From Epiperipatus broadwayi (lineage: Eukaryota; Onychophora; Udeonychophora; Euonychophora; Peripatidae), in assembly GCA_028023455.1 (NCBI GenBank), contig JAQFVV010006232.1:682001-746000 (forward strand): a stretch of 64,000 nt of DNA, written 5' to 3'. Under the pieces are notes generated by a model. The model ran no database searches and was not told where the DNA came from. It saw nothing but the letters and a program-made list of their open reading frames with translations. Both the position numbers and the translations under genes were made by a program. Shown piece after piece: positions 11,007 through 23,345 of this stretch; the stretch's first letter is position 1, and each line of letters begins with the position of its first letter.

Positions 11007-12524
11007 TTATTTGGTTGGTCGATCAAGTGGTTCCAGTGGATCAGCCAGACTTGGGGGCACAGGGGAAACCATTGGATTCTGTAAAGGATCGTCAGGCACT
11101 GGTATAGTTTCTAACCGTATTGAGTCAAACCGTATTGAGTCATAGTCTGGACCAGGGCTGTCATCACAATCACTGTTAGTAGATGAGGAGGGGAAAAAAC
11201 CCTCAACCCGGAGGGGGAACTCATCGCATATTTCCGGGGTGAGAGAAATAGGTACCTCAGTCTCATTAATTGTTTTAGGGGGGTCCCCCAGTGGAGGCCC
11301 AGCCATCAATGGGGAGGAGCACCGCACATTTTTTTCTTGAGGGAAAGTTGAGTTGCTACCTGGATTACAGGGATCAAAAAGGCCCAGAAGGTCATCTACC
11401 ATTAGGGATTCCAAATCCAATGTTGACTGGTCAGGAGAGTCTAATGGTGTTTTTGGTTTTCTTCTATTCCTTTTCTTTAAGACTACTGTAATGAATCCTT
11501 CCTCCTCTGGTGAGTTGGTCATCGGTAGTCGTAAATCTACCATTGATACATTTGCAGGCAGGTTAACAGATTGGCTCTCCATTGATTCTACAACCAAATT
11601 GCATGAAGATCCCTCCCCAAAACCTCCTGCAGCATATATGGGGTCAGGAGAATGGTGAGTCCTGTCAGATTGACAGTCAGGAAGCCCAGGGGGCTGATCC
11701 CCAGAAATCCCCTGAGAGGTGGGGCCCAAGGTGGGCTGGACTGGTGATGTACTATATTTAGAGTGACATTGATGTAGTCCCTGGCTAATAAGTCCACATT
11801 GTATGCAGCTTCGATTTCTGCAGTCTTTCATGAGGTGTCCCCTAATCCTGCAATGGAAGCACTGGGGGGGAACACCCTGGAGGATGATGGAAAGTGGAAC
11901 ATCAATGAACTCAATAAGCCCAGGTAAATTGAGTGGAGAAATCCCTTTATTCAATGCAATGCGAAAGTCTGCTATATTGGAGAATGACTCAGCCCCACCA
12001 TACCGGATTGTCCAATATTTAAATGCTATGATGTTCCCAAAGGGGGCTAAGGCTCTCTGGAGATCGGCCTTGCTGAAGTTTACACCACAATTCCTGATAT
12101 AGCCATCAATGGAGCTCGGCCTATCTGGGTCTATGGTTATCAGATATCGGCCAAATAGACTCTTATGGCCATTACGGAATGACTCCTTGGCCATAATGTT
12201 GTTGAACTGAATCGCCACATACCTGTCATTAGGGTGAAACAATACCTTGTATATCGAGCCCCAGATGCCATGTGTAGTAAATAATTCGAAAAGTGATTGA
12301 ACAGGGAATTTAAATAGGTGGATGTTGTCATCTGTGATAGCCAGAATCAGAGTCTTATCATCCTTACAAATGTTAAAAGATTTCTTAAGGAGAGGTGGAG
12401 TTGATTGATTAAACTTGTCATTGATCAGTGTGTGTTTGGATAGATCACACTTGTAGTTACTGGGGTTATCACAAGGAGGTATGTCTTCCCTTACTTCTTT
12501 GGGGGTTGTATGAATTTTGCCCAT
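11007..12524 (-). CDS. LINE ORF1 (gag-like nucleic-acid-binding protein), intact 505-codon 3' portion
   Basis: A long uninterrupted frame. Residues ~55-215 resemble the RRM-like/DUF4283-like region of LINE ORF1 proteins (FHPNDRYVAIQF; VNFSKADLQRAL). A CCHC knuckle follows (C222-X2-C225-X4-H230-X4-C235), with a second partial knuckle (C240-X2-C243..H251-X-C253). Residues ~260-505 are Pro/Ser/Asp-rich and probably disordered. The protein would coat element RNA. Its stop codon is followed after two bases by the ATG of ORF2 (TAACCATG). Upstream sequence (to about 13666) is coding-like in shifted frames, so ATG 12522-12524 is probably an internal Met of a longer protein. The frame being open while ORF2 is broken suggests the insertion is not very old. 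Confidence 0.82.
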   Translation of the reverse strand: MGKIHTTPKEVREDIPPCDNPSNYKCDLSKHTLINDKFNQSTPPLLKKSFNICKDDKTLILAITDDNIHLFKFPVQSLFELFTTHGIWGSIYKVLFHPNDRYVAIQFNNIMAKESFRNGHKSLFGRYLITIDPDRPSSIDGYIRNCGVNFSKADLQRALAPFGNIIAFKYWTIRYGGAESFSNIADFRIALNKGISPLNLPGLIEFIDVPLSIILQGVPPQCFHCRIRGHLMKDCRNRSCIQCGLISQGLHQCHSKYSTSPVQPTLGPTSQGISGDQPPGLPDCQSDRTHHSPDPIYAAGGFGEGSSCNLVVESMESQSVNLPANVSMVDLRLPMTNSPEEEGFITVVLKKRNRRKPKTPLDSPDQSTLDLESLMVDDLLGLFDPCNPGSNSTFPQEKNVRCSSPLMAGPPLGDPPKTINETEVPISLTPEICDEFPLRVEGFFPSSSTNSDCDDSPGPDYDSIRFDSIRLETIPVPDDPLQNPMVSPVPPSLADPLEPLDRPTK

Positions 12525-13666
12525 TATTTGTAGAGCTCTGCCAAAGATTCCAGAAGATTGGCCAACTTGGGTGTTATCAACAGCAGGGAAGCCAGCAGAT
12601 ATAGATCGAGGTCCTGAGATACTTTGGGCAGCAATGTTGGTGTAGGATGCTGGGGTGGGCTTGGCAAGCTTTCCTCTGGGTACTGACTGGGTCCTCCAAG
12701 GTTGTGTATTTTCTGTGGGGAAAGAGTTGGAAATTGATCAACACCATGTGGGTTGGACTCCTCAAGGAAGGTCCAACTGATGTAGGGGTGTTAGATAATA
12801 TGGGGAGGTTAGGTGGTACAACATTATTTGAAAAAAGGTTAGGAAAATTTTTGTGTTCGGTATTTATATTGGGGCCAGGGTGATATATGGCTGGAGGTGG
12901 GGCCACCCCATCGAATGAGCCTTTTTTTGAAGCTGTGGCATGTGTATTGGCATTTTTATTGACTTCGTTGTGATTTTTGAGTGATTCCTGAGAATTTTTT
13001 TTTTTGATGGCGCCACCTCTGCATCGGTTTTCCCCTCATAACTTTCGTTTCCGATCCCGGAAAAATCCGGTTCTTTTTTTGTTATGTAGGGTATGTCAGA
13101 ATACATATTGTTCCCAAGAAAAACCGAGTTCAAAATTATAGGAAATTGTATTTTTTTCAACTGCAGAGTTTTGCCACATTTCTCAACTTCCAGAATTGAG
13201 TACTCGCTTTGAAAAAGCAGATTTTCAGCAGATTTATTTATGTAACTTACCTTGGAAGTTTGTGATTTTGGTGAGCCTGGTATTGTTTTGCAGGGGAGGA
13301 CGAGATCTTCCAAACAAGGGCGGTTTGGACCTCCAGGCCCACATGGAAGTTTATTATTCATTGGATCTACTTCCATGTTACTTTTAGCCAGTTTTACTGA
13401 GGGTTCCGGCAAAGATGTACGTATAAATCTTTCTCTTTCAGGTACTACTGGCGTGTTTCGCATATTGGGATTTTTAAATTGAGCTGTTTCTTTGGTCTGA
13501 CCAGATTTGGATAAGCCATGACATGTTTTTGATTCAATTTTGAATGTTTTTGTTGGGATTTAGTGTTAACTGGATTTTTTCTCCCACTACTCTTACTAAT
13601 AGGGTCTTTTATGATAGTCGCATTCAAGATTGATAATGATAAAAAAATGAATGAAATTATATTCAA
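12525..13666 (-). pseudogene. N-terminal part of LINE ORF1, split by frameshifts
   Basis: Three minus-strand frames tile this stretch: 13666-13445, 13463-12864 and 12906-12577. Then comes the frame of the intact downstream ORF1, which is open back through about 12700 (WRTQSVPRGKLAKP). The changes of frame coincide with homopolymers: an A-run near 13470, an A-run of about 12 near 13000, and a further change near 12700. No domain is recognisable; the residues are Pro/Ser/Lys/Asn-rich. Read with frame changes, ORF1 would be over 800 residues. The true start is uncertain. Confidence 0.6.
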
Positions 13667-13864
13667 ACGTAGAGGTAAAAATTAATTGTTCTTTATTAAG
13701 AGTCACTTTAAACGATTAAAAAAGGAGGATACTTACCTAAGATTTACAATTATTGTAACATCGCACTATAAAATAAATCTGAATCATCCGGAGCTTAGAA
13801 CAAGTAAACCATCCAGAAAGGCAACCGGAAGCAGAGCCTAATAATAAAATAAAATAAAATAAAA

Positions 13865-13880
13865 TAATAAAGAACTTTTA
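13865..13880. repeat. LINE target-site duplication, 5' side
   Basis: Exact copy of 7522-7537 (TAATAAAGAACTTTTA). It abuts a (AAAAT)n stretch at 13842-13864 that is either the extreme 5' end of the element or a pre-existing microsatellite at the target. Confidence 0.88.
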
Positions 13881-14136
13881 TGTAAGAATTTTTAAAAAGA
13901 AACATTCTCAGAAATAATAAAATTTCACTTATATTATTTATTATGCATGCATAAATTTCTTTACTTTAGAGCTTTGGAGATTATAGGTTTACTGGCCAAG
14001 TAAAACAATTTTAATAATATTATATATTTATGTGCACTTATAGTACCATGCATAAATGTATTAATGTTTAGATAGCACAAATATTGTTTATGTTTCAACT
14101 GATGCAAATAAGCTAAAGTATCTCATTATTGTATGT

Positions 14137-14322
14137 AACTTAAATGATTGGGATTATAATAACCTTTGTCTGTTGCATTTATCCAAATATTTATTTGAAT
14201 TTCATGAAAGCTTTTATGTAACAACACCTAACTTAAATGATTGGGATTATAATAACCCTTGTCTGTTGCATTTATCCAAATATTTATTTGAATTTCATAA
14301 AAGCTTTTATGTAACAACACCT
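14137..14322. repeat. 93-bp tandem duplication, two copies
   Basis: The block starting AACTTAAATGATTGGG recurs with a 93-bp offset (14137 and 14230) and differs at about two positions. Because 93 is a multiple of three, a 61-codon frame runs across both copies, but this is a by-product of the duplication and not evidence of a gene. Confidence 0.8.
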
Positions 14323-14689
14323 ATTTGTAAAACTACTTGCAAACAGCTTTATTATTGAATGTAATAAGTATATTGAAGCTGTTTAAACTATTAGTGCCAT
14401 ATGCTTATTAATATTATTTATTAGCGATGTAAATAAAATTGGAAGAATTTTCATTAATCAGTTTGTATTAATTTCTTTATTCACTCATATCACATCAATT
14501 CACAGTCACATTATTATTATTTTAAGCCCTGAGATTATTAATCATTTATTAATTTTCAATTTAAATATATGTGAAGTTACTAAAATTACTCTTTAATTTT
14601 AAATATACTGTAATGAATCAGGCCTTACCATTTAGAGCCCCAAAGTTGATAGCCATAAATATGTAATGGTCCTTACCTACCAAGATGAA

Positions 14690-14910
14690 GGATTTGAATC
14701 TTACTACCATTGGCCCTAGGGTCTTTGGGTAAGATACTAAAATATGATGTGATGAAGTAATTAACCAATGATCGTGCCTACTTTCAATGGACTATCTCTT
14801 AATCACACATTAAATTTAGACACCATTTAGGCTAGTTCATCAATACTTATCCCTTCTTTCAGATTCCACATATACCTCAGTATTCAAACTCAGATGGAAT
14901 ATTGCAATAA
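14690..14910 (+). repeat. Dispersed repeat, copy 1
   Basis: About 220 bp that aligns at roughly 70 percent by eye with 15232-15440. Shared marks are TCTTACTA, GGGTCTT, CCTACTT, GACTA.CTC and CAGTATTCAAACTCAG. No coding and no tRNA-like boxes seen. The family is unknown and both copies have the same orientation. Confidence 0.55.
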
Positions 14911-15231
14911 ACTCTTCAGAAATAAATTTACATTAGATATATATAATCACATATTTACATGAGTTATAAATCAATTACAAGGTTCATTTTATTATCTCAC
15001 TATGTTATTATATACTAAAAATATGTGTGTATATATATGATAATCAATTGATGAGTGGAAAAGAAATGATTCTAGTAAACCATTGACTATTGATGATGAT
15101 TAAATCAACAAAATTTAGTTACAAATGAGAAAAAATATCAATAATAATAAAAAATATTTGGAATTAGAAAGACTAACATTAATATATATATATATTGTAG
15201 TGTTGGTGGATTCCTGAAGAGATAGGGGGAG

Positions 15232-15440
15232 CACATCTTACTATGGTCGGACTTTGGGTCTTCGGATAGGATGCAAGTGATTATGCAATGAAATACTAAA
15301 ACCTGTGATTGTACCGTACCTACTTCCAATAGACTAGCTCTACCTATTTTTATTAACCTAGATACAATTTGGGTCAGTTCATCCAATTCTCACTCCTTTC
15401 TAGCCACATTATACCACAGTATTCAAACTCAGGGAGTAAT
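15232..15440 (+). repeat. Dispersed repeat, copy 2
   Basis: Second copy of the repeat at 14690-14910, about 540 bp downstream in the same orientation, ending at the shared CAGTATTCAAACTCAG. Either an old tandem duplication or two insertions of one family. Confidence 0.55.
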
Positions 15441-18400
15441 TGCCTGAGCTCTCTTATCAGGGAAGGAGATCACACTATAGTAGTTATTGCACCTCTATAT
15501 AGGTGATAATTAATTACCAAAAATCTATTAAGCATAAGATATATAAAAAAATATGTATGTGCAGTATAAGTATATATGTATTAAAAGTTATAATAAATGA
15601 CTTAAATATGTATATGTATTTCCTCTATCATATTAATAATATTGATGTGTAAAACTAAATAAGATAATAATGTTTACAATGGGTATGTAAATAATGAAGA
15701 ACTATAAAGCTGATAGTGGATATTGAAATAATGATGAGTTAGAGACCAGATTAAAATAACGAATTATATAAACATTTATTGACTAACAAAAATATAAAAT
15801 ATGAATAACAATTAAATCTGATACATGTAATTTATTTTGTCAAGGATGAATCTCTACCACATCGATATCTATAATGATATTAATAAAAATAAAACCCTTG
15901 CCCTAAACCCAATGGTAGAAGTTCATGTACTTGACTAATTATTTACAACAACGAATATGTAAAATTATAATATGTATATGTGATTTCAATTTTAGCTGGC
16001 TAATTTAAAATATGTATACAAACATAACAACAACAAAAAAATCTTTGTTGTCTAGATAAATCAATGCTTATAAATCATTGATTTATAAAAGCAATATATA
16101 AATAAGCTTAATTAATAATAAAGAAATAAAAAGAAATCTATCAATGTGTTTTGCTTACTATAAGATAATATTAAAATGTCTTACCTCCTAATTTCCTATA
16201 TGTTGTCAAAAGTTAGTCAGATGGGAAGGTCAAAACTAGTAATTTTTTTTTATTCTTTATACAATTAAAGATGATAAATATATATATATAAATCTAATTC
16301 CCCACTCCTTTATTACTCTCATACAGAGTTTCTCCAACATTATACACATTAGCTTCCATTTGTAGAAATGAAAATAATACATAAAATTTACAATAGACAA
16401 AATAATAAAACAAAATTCACAATTTTTATCCATTATGTTAATTAAATTTCGATAAGTCTGCTGGAAATTGTTCATTTCTAAATAAATTCCTAGGAATGGA
16501 GATGAAGTTCTATTCCCACAAAGAATAGCAATTTAAGAAATAATAGTGTTCTCCAATTATCCTGTCTTGGATTTGGTTAGGCATTTTATTTAAAGCAAAG
16601 ATGGTTTTTAAGTTTCTCCTAAATGGGCAGGTAAAATCTTTAAACTTTCATGGCTTTATTGATGATGTATTATTACCCCATGGTACAAACTTTTCAGCAA
16701 GCAATCATGATATACAAATAATATATATTTATTGATTCATTTGCTGCTCAAGATTTCAATGATGATATTATTATTTATCAAAACAATTAATTATTGAATA
16801 TTACTACAATGCACAAATTTAGCTAAAATTTGTCTAATTAGCAAATAATTTAAATCTTCTTACTTTCAAATTATTTCTTTATCTTCAAACGATTGCTTTT
16901 AAATTTCAGCTTTTGGTCATTTTGATTAATATTTTAAAAAATATTTATATATTTAAATTCGATCATTCACATCCATTTTGTACTCGAATTTATTTTTTTA
17001 AGCAGAAAAAAATAATAAGGTTCTATCTTCTAAAGCAGAAGACAATTGTAACAATTAATACTGCATTGTAGGTCGTGTGAAGTTTTTTTAAATATTTTAA
17101 CCTTGACATTTCCTATTGTTTAACTGATGTAATATAAATAAATGGGATTATAAATAAAAATAATAATTTATAAATATTTTAAATTTCATTTCCACAAATG
17201 GTTGCTATGTGTTTAGATTTTAATTCAATCATTGTTTTTATTATTATTTTTTTTTAAGTTTATGTGTAAGTTTTTTTTTTATGATTTTTATAGTCATCCC
17301 CAATTATTAACATATAATACATTTTATTCCAGTGTTAATATACCTATCTGTTTCTTCCTAGTAATTTAATGGCTTTTATTACTTCTTTAGAAATAAAAAG
17401 ATGTTTATACACATGTATATGTTGGAAAGAAAAAAAAATGTTAATATGCCAATTTGCCTGGCAATTTATTGGTTAAGAAAATATGTTATGTGGCTCCAAT
17501 TGGTAGAGTGTCTTAAATAACTGGATGGTGTGACAGGTTGTAGCTCATCACTACAATATATATACATATATGTAAATAAAAGTATGAATTATTTATCCCT
17601 ATCATATACATATATAAATGTATCCCTTTATTAACCCTTCCCCATGATAGTCATACATGAATAGATAATTATTATGTAAAAATGTAATAAATAGTAATAC
17701 ATATAAAACCAATCCAATATCGCATCCATTATGAACCAACTAACTATTTTACATATATAAAATGTATTAAGTAGATTCCTAGTTTATTCCCCGTATTAGT
17801 AAAATAGAAAATGACCAGTCAATCAAGGGTGTTACTCATCCAAACTGAATAAACACTTATTGACAAATGTTAGTAAAAGCAATATAAACAATGTAACTTT
17901 TGTCATATATCAAATATAATTTTTAATATGGAATAGTACTAAATAAAATCTTACCTCTACCCATCTTGTGGTAAGGATATGTGATGGTAATCATATCTAA
18001 TATCATGCCACTATGTAGGGAGGAATATCTAAATTTTCTTAAAAAAAAAAATTATTTAACCTTCTTCCCCATGTTTTCTAAGACTTAGATACAATGGAAC
18101 TTTCCCATATTCTAAAATTTTTTGTTTCCAAATACAATTATGAACAAAGCTGACAATAATAAAAAAATAAAGCAACTTTTACCAACACATTTTTTTATCT
18201 TGTATAATACATTGATATTTCTTTATGATGATTGACATAAAGCAGTGAGTTAGGCAACTACAATTTTCTAATATGCATCATCTCTCAATGTACCAATTAA
18301 AATGTTATCATAGTTTAGGCAATCCTCATGAAGAATCCTAAATGAAGTATATCCTATTCTTCTTTCGATATCCAAGAGTACATTTAGTCATAACATCTAA

Positions 18401-21400
18401 AATTCTTGGACAGGCATCACACAATTGAAAAATAAACATGGCACATTTTCTGGTAGGAGATAATAAAACACTTAGCCCTGAAACATTATTAAATTAGCAG
18501 GCAAACATTATTTTTTAATATAAAAAAAATAAATAAAATTTTATATAGTTATTTAAGTACTTGTTATTAATTACTTTTTTTTAATATGAGCAGAATTATT
18601 ATTTGGCAAATATTTATATATATAATCTATTTATATTCTATTGCATTGGTTAATTTGTAATCGAAGAATAGCTTAGTCCTTATTATATCAAATGTATATT
18701 TATATTATCAAGACTATTTCTTACAAATGCTAAAATTTGTCATAAAGGTTTTGATTAAAATATTAATAATTGCTTCTGGAAATATGCTTTGTAACCTTTT
18801 GATAAGTAAATTAAAATGTTCAGATAAGGTATATATTTTCCTCCAGATTTGAGCATTCAAATTTTTGATGTTGTCTTCTACAACTTATATATATATATTA
18901 TTATTATTATTCTCTATATAGTAGCAAGAAAAAAATGGAAATGAACTGATTTTATTGTTATATTGTCCTCAGCTTCTATTGTTTATTATTATAGTGTTTT
19001 ATTTCCTTTTTCATTACTATATATATTGTTGTGTGCATTATTTTAATGATAATCAAAAGAAAATCACTTAGTAGAATTTTGTTTTTCATCCTCCATATTT
19101 GGAAATCTAGTGAGGAATTTGACATTGGGTCATTACCATGCTTACTTAGTCGAAGTCTGATCAAAATAATGTAAAACATATTTATTAATTTATTATTAAT
19201 ATACATATATTGTTATGTTTACTATTATTTTCTATTAATTGGGATTTACCCTCTTTTTAGTAGACATTCCAATTTGGTTGATTTTGATTCTTTCTTAATA
19301 TAGTTAACAATATATGTATTTGTTGTATCTGTATGAATATATGTGTGTATAGTTAGTTTGTATGTGACAATATAGGTTAATTTGGTTATCAACTAGAGAA
19401 TAAAATGAGTTGGATTTTATGGTGGGAGTGATAAAGTTAGATTGTAAGCTACCTTACAATACATTATTGTAGAACCTTGTTTTTGATTAATATTTATGAA
19501 GAATTTCACAGATGTTATAATTAGTAATTTAATTCAATAAAATTTAAATAGAATATTATGAGAGTCTCAACATATAAATCTATATTATTAAAAATTGGTA
19601 CCTCAAGCTAAAGGGCATCCCTTCTGCTCATATGTACCATTACATTATGTATATATATTATCTTCCATTTTGTTTACTATATAATTTAATCTTTCTTTTT
19701 GGTAATATATAAAAAATCATTCTACCTGCTGTATTCATTCTAATACTCATGAGAATTTTTTTATTATTTGCAATTGTATTTAAATATTATTTATTAGATA
19801 ACATTAAGTTTTATCATTAACTTATATATTTTTATATAAATACACACAAAATAATAATAAACTTAAAGTTCAATTTTTTTTTAAAATTCTGTTGAAAATC
19901 CTACAATATTTTCTATTGTACATAGACAGATGTTGTGTTTAAATCCAGGTAAGTTCCAATTTAATAGAGTTCAAATTTTTTTTATCCATTTTGATAATGA
20001 CATTTTCAATTTTTAAACAAAGTATAATAAAAATATCATGATGTTCATATTGTTCTCTTTAGTAATAACAACATTTATTAATTTTCATATATTTTATGAA
20101 TTAAATTGTAGACTTAAATAATATTCCACAATGAAATAATTTTTATCTGATGTTATGTAGATTTTTAAAAGACATGAAATATTTTGAGCAAATGTTTATT
20201 ATCTTATTTTGCCACATCCATTGATATTCATATTGGATAAACTTTATGTAGTTATCTATTAAGGTGAGAACTGAGAGAGAACCCCAAAACTAATAGCAGG
20301 GGTTTAAATATTTTTCTCCTGATGATTCTGCCCATTTCTAAAGTCTCTGCAATTAAAAGTTAACTTTATAGTATATCCACTCTGTCAAAGGTTTTGCATA
20401 TGCATGTGTTCTGTGACATAAAAATATTTGTTAAACTTTCCAATAGCAAATGTACAATATTTTTTTTTAGAATAATAAAAATTACAATTATTTAAAATAA
20501 AATACAGACATTTTTTGATTTAACTATTTATTTATTTAATCATTATATTTTAATCAACATTTTAAATATCCACTTTATTTAAGTAATTACTTTAACATAG
20601 TGCTTGGATAAGTAACATTTAATGTTTTTGAATTATTCCAAAACATATAATATATTTAATAATAATTTAGTATCTGGTTTATATTTACATATTATTTTTC
20701 AAATGTATGCAATAATAATGTTGACAAATGAATGAATATATACTTGATTTTATTATTTGTATTATATAAAATCGTTTATATATATATATATATCCCTATT
20801 AATATATATCTCTAACATAATATATACATGTCACCAACTTTATTATATTGTCCTAAGAATAGAAAATATTAATTTTAAAATTCTGCCACAAGACAATTTT
20901 GATACACCAAGCTTGTTAGAAAATACATATGTCATTTTACATTAGTATGTGTTGTCTAAACTACAATTTACTTATGAAGTAAACTGTTTGGTTATTTTAA
21001 GTTAATTTAAAATAAAAATAAAATAAGTTAATAACTTTTTTTAAAAAAATAATGATTCTAAGTTTGAACTCAGGTCATAGTGATACAATATTTATAGAAT
21101 ACTAATTCTCTTCAATGACTTTTGGGGATAGCTAATTTCAATACCATTACAGCAAATCTTTTGAAACTATATTGAAATTCAATCATGGCAAAATTAATTG
21201 ATAACTATCCATGACAAAATTAATTTATGAATTCATTTTATTAGAAACTTAAATTTAATTCTTTCCTTTTAATAATTACTCATTTTAATATATTGAATTT
21301 GATCATTATATCTCTTTGTTTGGCGTTTTGGCACTGCAATTGTTTGATTTAAAATGACTCAACTGTTGTTACCTATAATGTTTACTTGATGGTATTTCAT

Positions 21401-22520
21401 TCACTTAGTGCTAAAAAAAAAATTAAAATGTATATAGGTACTTAGTAATTCCAACTAAAACACTAATTATCAGTATCATTGAGGAAAAAAACAAAGCAGA
21501 AAGATGGATTTTCAAGATAAGATAGATGCAATGTATTCAAAGGTAGTCATTGTGCTTATATGGTTTTCTCTTTTGTATAAATGTGGAAATTAAAAATAAT
21601 AAGTTTATGCATAATCTGTTTACATATTTATATTTATAAAGTTAAATAAAATTTAGTTTTTTGATTAGTGTATGATATTTACATTCAGACTTAATTTGAA
21701 TATATTTATTTCTAAAAGAATAGCCAAGAAAAGTGTTATAATGTAAAACAAGAAATAATTAACAGAAACACCACCAACAAAAACTCCTGGATAAACATGT
21801 TAGCTTTTGTCTTTTTTTAAACGTTTAAGTAGAATTTTAATATTTTAAAAAATAATTTCACCAATTGAATCTATTCCTTACTATAATTTAGTTTACTGAT
21901 AAAAATCCATTGAAAATCTTATTTTTTTTTAAAATATATTTTTTGCCCAAAGTTTAAAAAAAAAAAAAATTATTCTAATTATTTATTTTAGTTTATTATT
22001 ATTTTACTTTATTAACAAAGCTATATTATTTTTCATTTTATTTGGTAAACGAAATTAAAACATGTAAATATGTAATAAAATATAAAGATTTATTTATTAA
22101 AATAAAAAAACATTGTTTATGACCACTGTAAGGCTGTTCAAGACCACGCCTAGAAGATTAAGTTAAAATGAACATCCAACTTTAAAATTTCTAATGAAAT
22201 TAAAATCCCCACCAATAGGAACTCACTTTTAAAATATATTTTCAATCATTGCCAATTATTCTGAAGACCATGAATGATGTCCTACTGAATGCTTAGATGA
22301 TTTTTCTATCATTTAATAATTGAAATTATGTTTTAAACTGTTGTTTTAATTGATGAACTTAGATTTGGTAAAACATTCATATTGTATGAATTGATGAATA
22401 AATTTATATGACATGAATCTTTTTTTAATGTATTATTAATATTATTTAGAAGAAAATAAATAAATATAAGGTTTAATAAAATGACTTTATAAACTTGTTC
22501 TGCATTGGATATTTGTAATT
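15441..22520. other. 7 kb AT-rich intergenic DNA, nothing recognised
   Basis: Low-complexity A/T sequence with short (TA)n tracts (for example near 16278, 18887, 20778). No reading frame over about 80 codons, no tRNA-like fold, no inverted or direct repeat that I could trace. Short open frames are Ile/Tyr/Phe-rich, as expected from composition. Confidence 0.5.
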
Positions 22521-22530
22521 AATATGTTTT

Positions 22531-22627
22531 GCATTGGTGGTCGAGAGGTCAGTGCGACTGCCTTACAAGCAGTTGCCCGGGTTGCGCGTTCGCATCCCGG
22601 CCGATGCTATGACACTTTAAAAAAAAA
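22531..22627 (+). mobile_element. tRNA-derived SINE, copy 1 (most complete head)
   Basis: A tRNA-like head at 22531-22607: acceptor GCATTGG pairs with CCGATGC, and an anticodon arm CTGC-CTTACAA-GCAG is present. A T-arm stem CCGGG..CCCGG encloses a 14-base loop instead of the usual 7. A box B-like GTTCGCATCCC follows, then TATGACAC and an A-rich tail. It is flanked by AATATGTTTTGCATT (22521-22535) and AATATGTGTTGCATT (22628-22642), a probable TSD with one mismatch that overlaps the first bases of the head. Two relatives lie at 24.8 and 52.8 kb. The oversized T loop argues against a functional tRNA. Confidence 0.72.
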
Positions 22628-22934
22628 AATATGTGTTGCATTTTTTTAAAATTAGATTGAGATTTTACTTATACTTTAATAGAAAAAATTTGATTGACTT
22701 TAATATAACATAAAAGATGTTAATGATAATTGAATGAGAATTGACTTTTCTATAAGGCAGTTATATGAAACTATCATTCTAGAAACACACACACACATAT
22801 ATATATATATTATAAAGAAATTGCTTGATTTGTTTTTGTTAAGCATTGATAAAAAATATCATTTAAAAGTTGGTCACTCTTTGATGTGGATTTCACCTTG
22901 GTTCAAATCACTGAAGTTGAATTATATTAGAGTT

Positions 22935-23345
22935 TAATTTAGCTTTAAATGTATTGTATGTATAGATATTTCCACATTCTTAAAACTATTTCATCAATAA
23001 CATCTGTTAAAAATTATTAATTTATAGCATTCAACTCTTGGTAGAATACTCTATTATAGTAAGAAAAAATAGAAAAAGTTGTGAGACTTTATTTCCTTAA
23101 ACATTTATATGTTTACTGCAGCATTTTATCTTTATAAATATCAAGAGAATGCATTTAAAATAGATTCTCTTTTAGATACAAAAAGTGTTTACCAGAACCT
23201 TGTGCTACTTGGGTTTAAACTCTTCTATATTTATTTTACTAAATATAAAAGGAGCATCTTCTTTAATCAAAATAAAAAAAAATTCAACTTGTATTTTTTA
23301 AAACTGTATTTGTTATATTTAATTAATGGATTCCAATGATACAAA
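22935..23345 (+). repeat. ~290-bp repeat family, isolated copy
   Basis: Shares long blocks with 25180-25855: CATCTGTTAAAAATTATTAAT, then CATTCAACTCTTG, then AAACATTTATAT.TTTACTG.AGCA, then GAATGCATT.AAA and TCTTTTAGAT. Like the 25.2-kb copies it lies downstream of a SINE in the same order, so the SINE-repeat block may be a diverged segmental duplication. No coding seen. Confidence 0.6.

Larger units (their letters stand above)
7538..13864 (-). mobile_element. Full-length APE-type LINE (non-LTR retrotransposon), frame-broken
   Basis: A 6.3-kb minus-strand element bounded by an exact 16-bp TSD. Its G+C content is visibly higher than the flanks, marking it as an insertion from a source with different base composition. 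Order in the element: 5' leader ending in a (TTTTA)n-like start at 13842-13864, gag-like ORF1 with zinc knuckles, ORF2 with endonuclease, reverse transcriptase and a C-terminal CCHC-like zinc finger, and a short 3' end. The EN opening (LSVNVRGLNS), the C-terminal CX2CX8HX4C finger and an ORF1 with RRM-like and CCHC parts fit the L1/Tx1 group best. I cannot assign the clade without a tree. Several frameshifts sit in homopolymers, so either recent decay or assembly error is possible. Confidence 0.88.

Noticed and set aside
14173-14358. 61-codon repetitive ORF as a gene
   Set aside because: It arises from a 93-bp (31-codon) tandem duplication of AT-rich DNA. No codon-level conservation is visible beyond the duplication itself.
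17484-17560. tRNA-like GGCTCCAATTGGTAGAG patch
   Set aside because: It resembles a box A but no acceptor, anticodon or T-arm pairing could be found downstream.
22531-22607. Functional tRNA gene (TAC anticodon position)
   Set aside because: The T loop is about twice normal size, the copy has an A-rich tail and flanking direct repeats, and two truncated relatives exist. A SINE head fits better.
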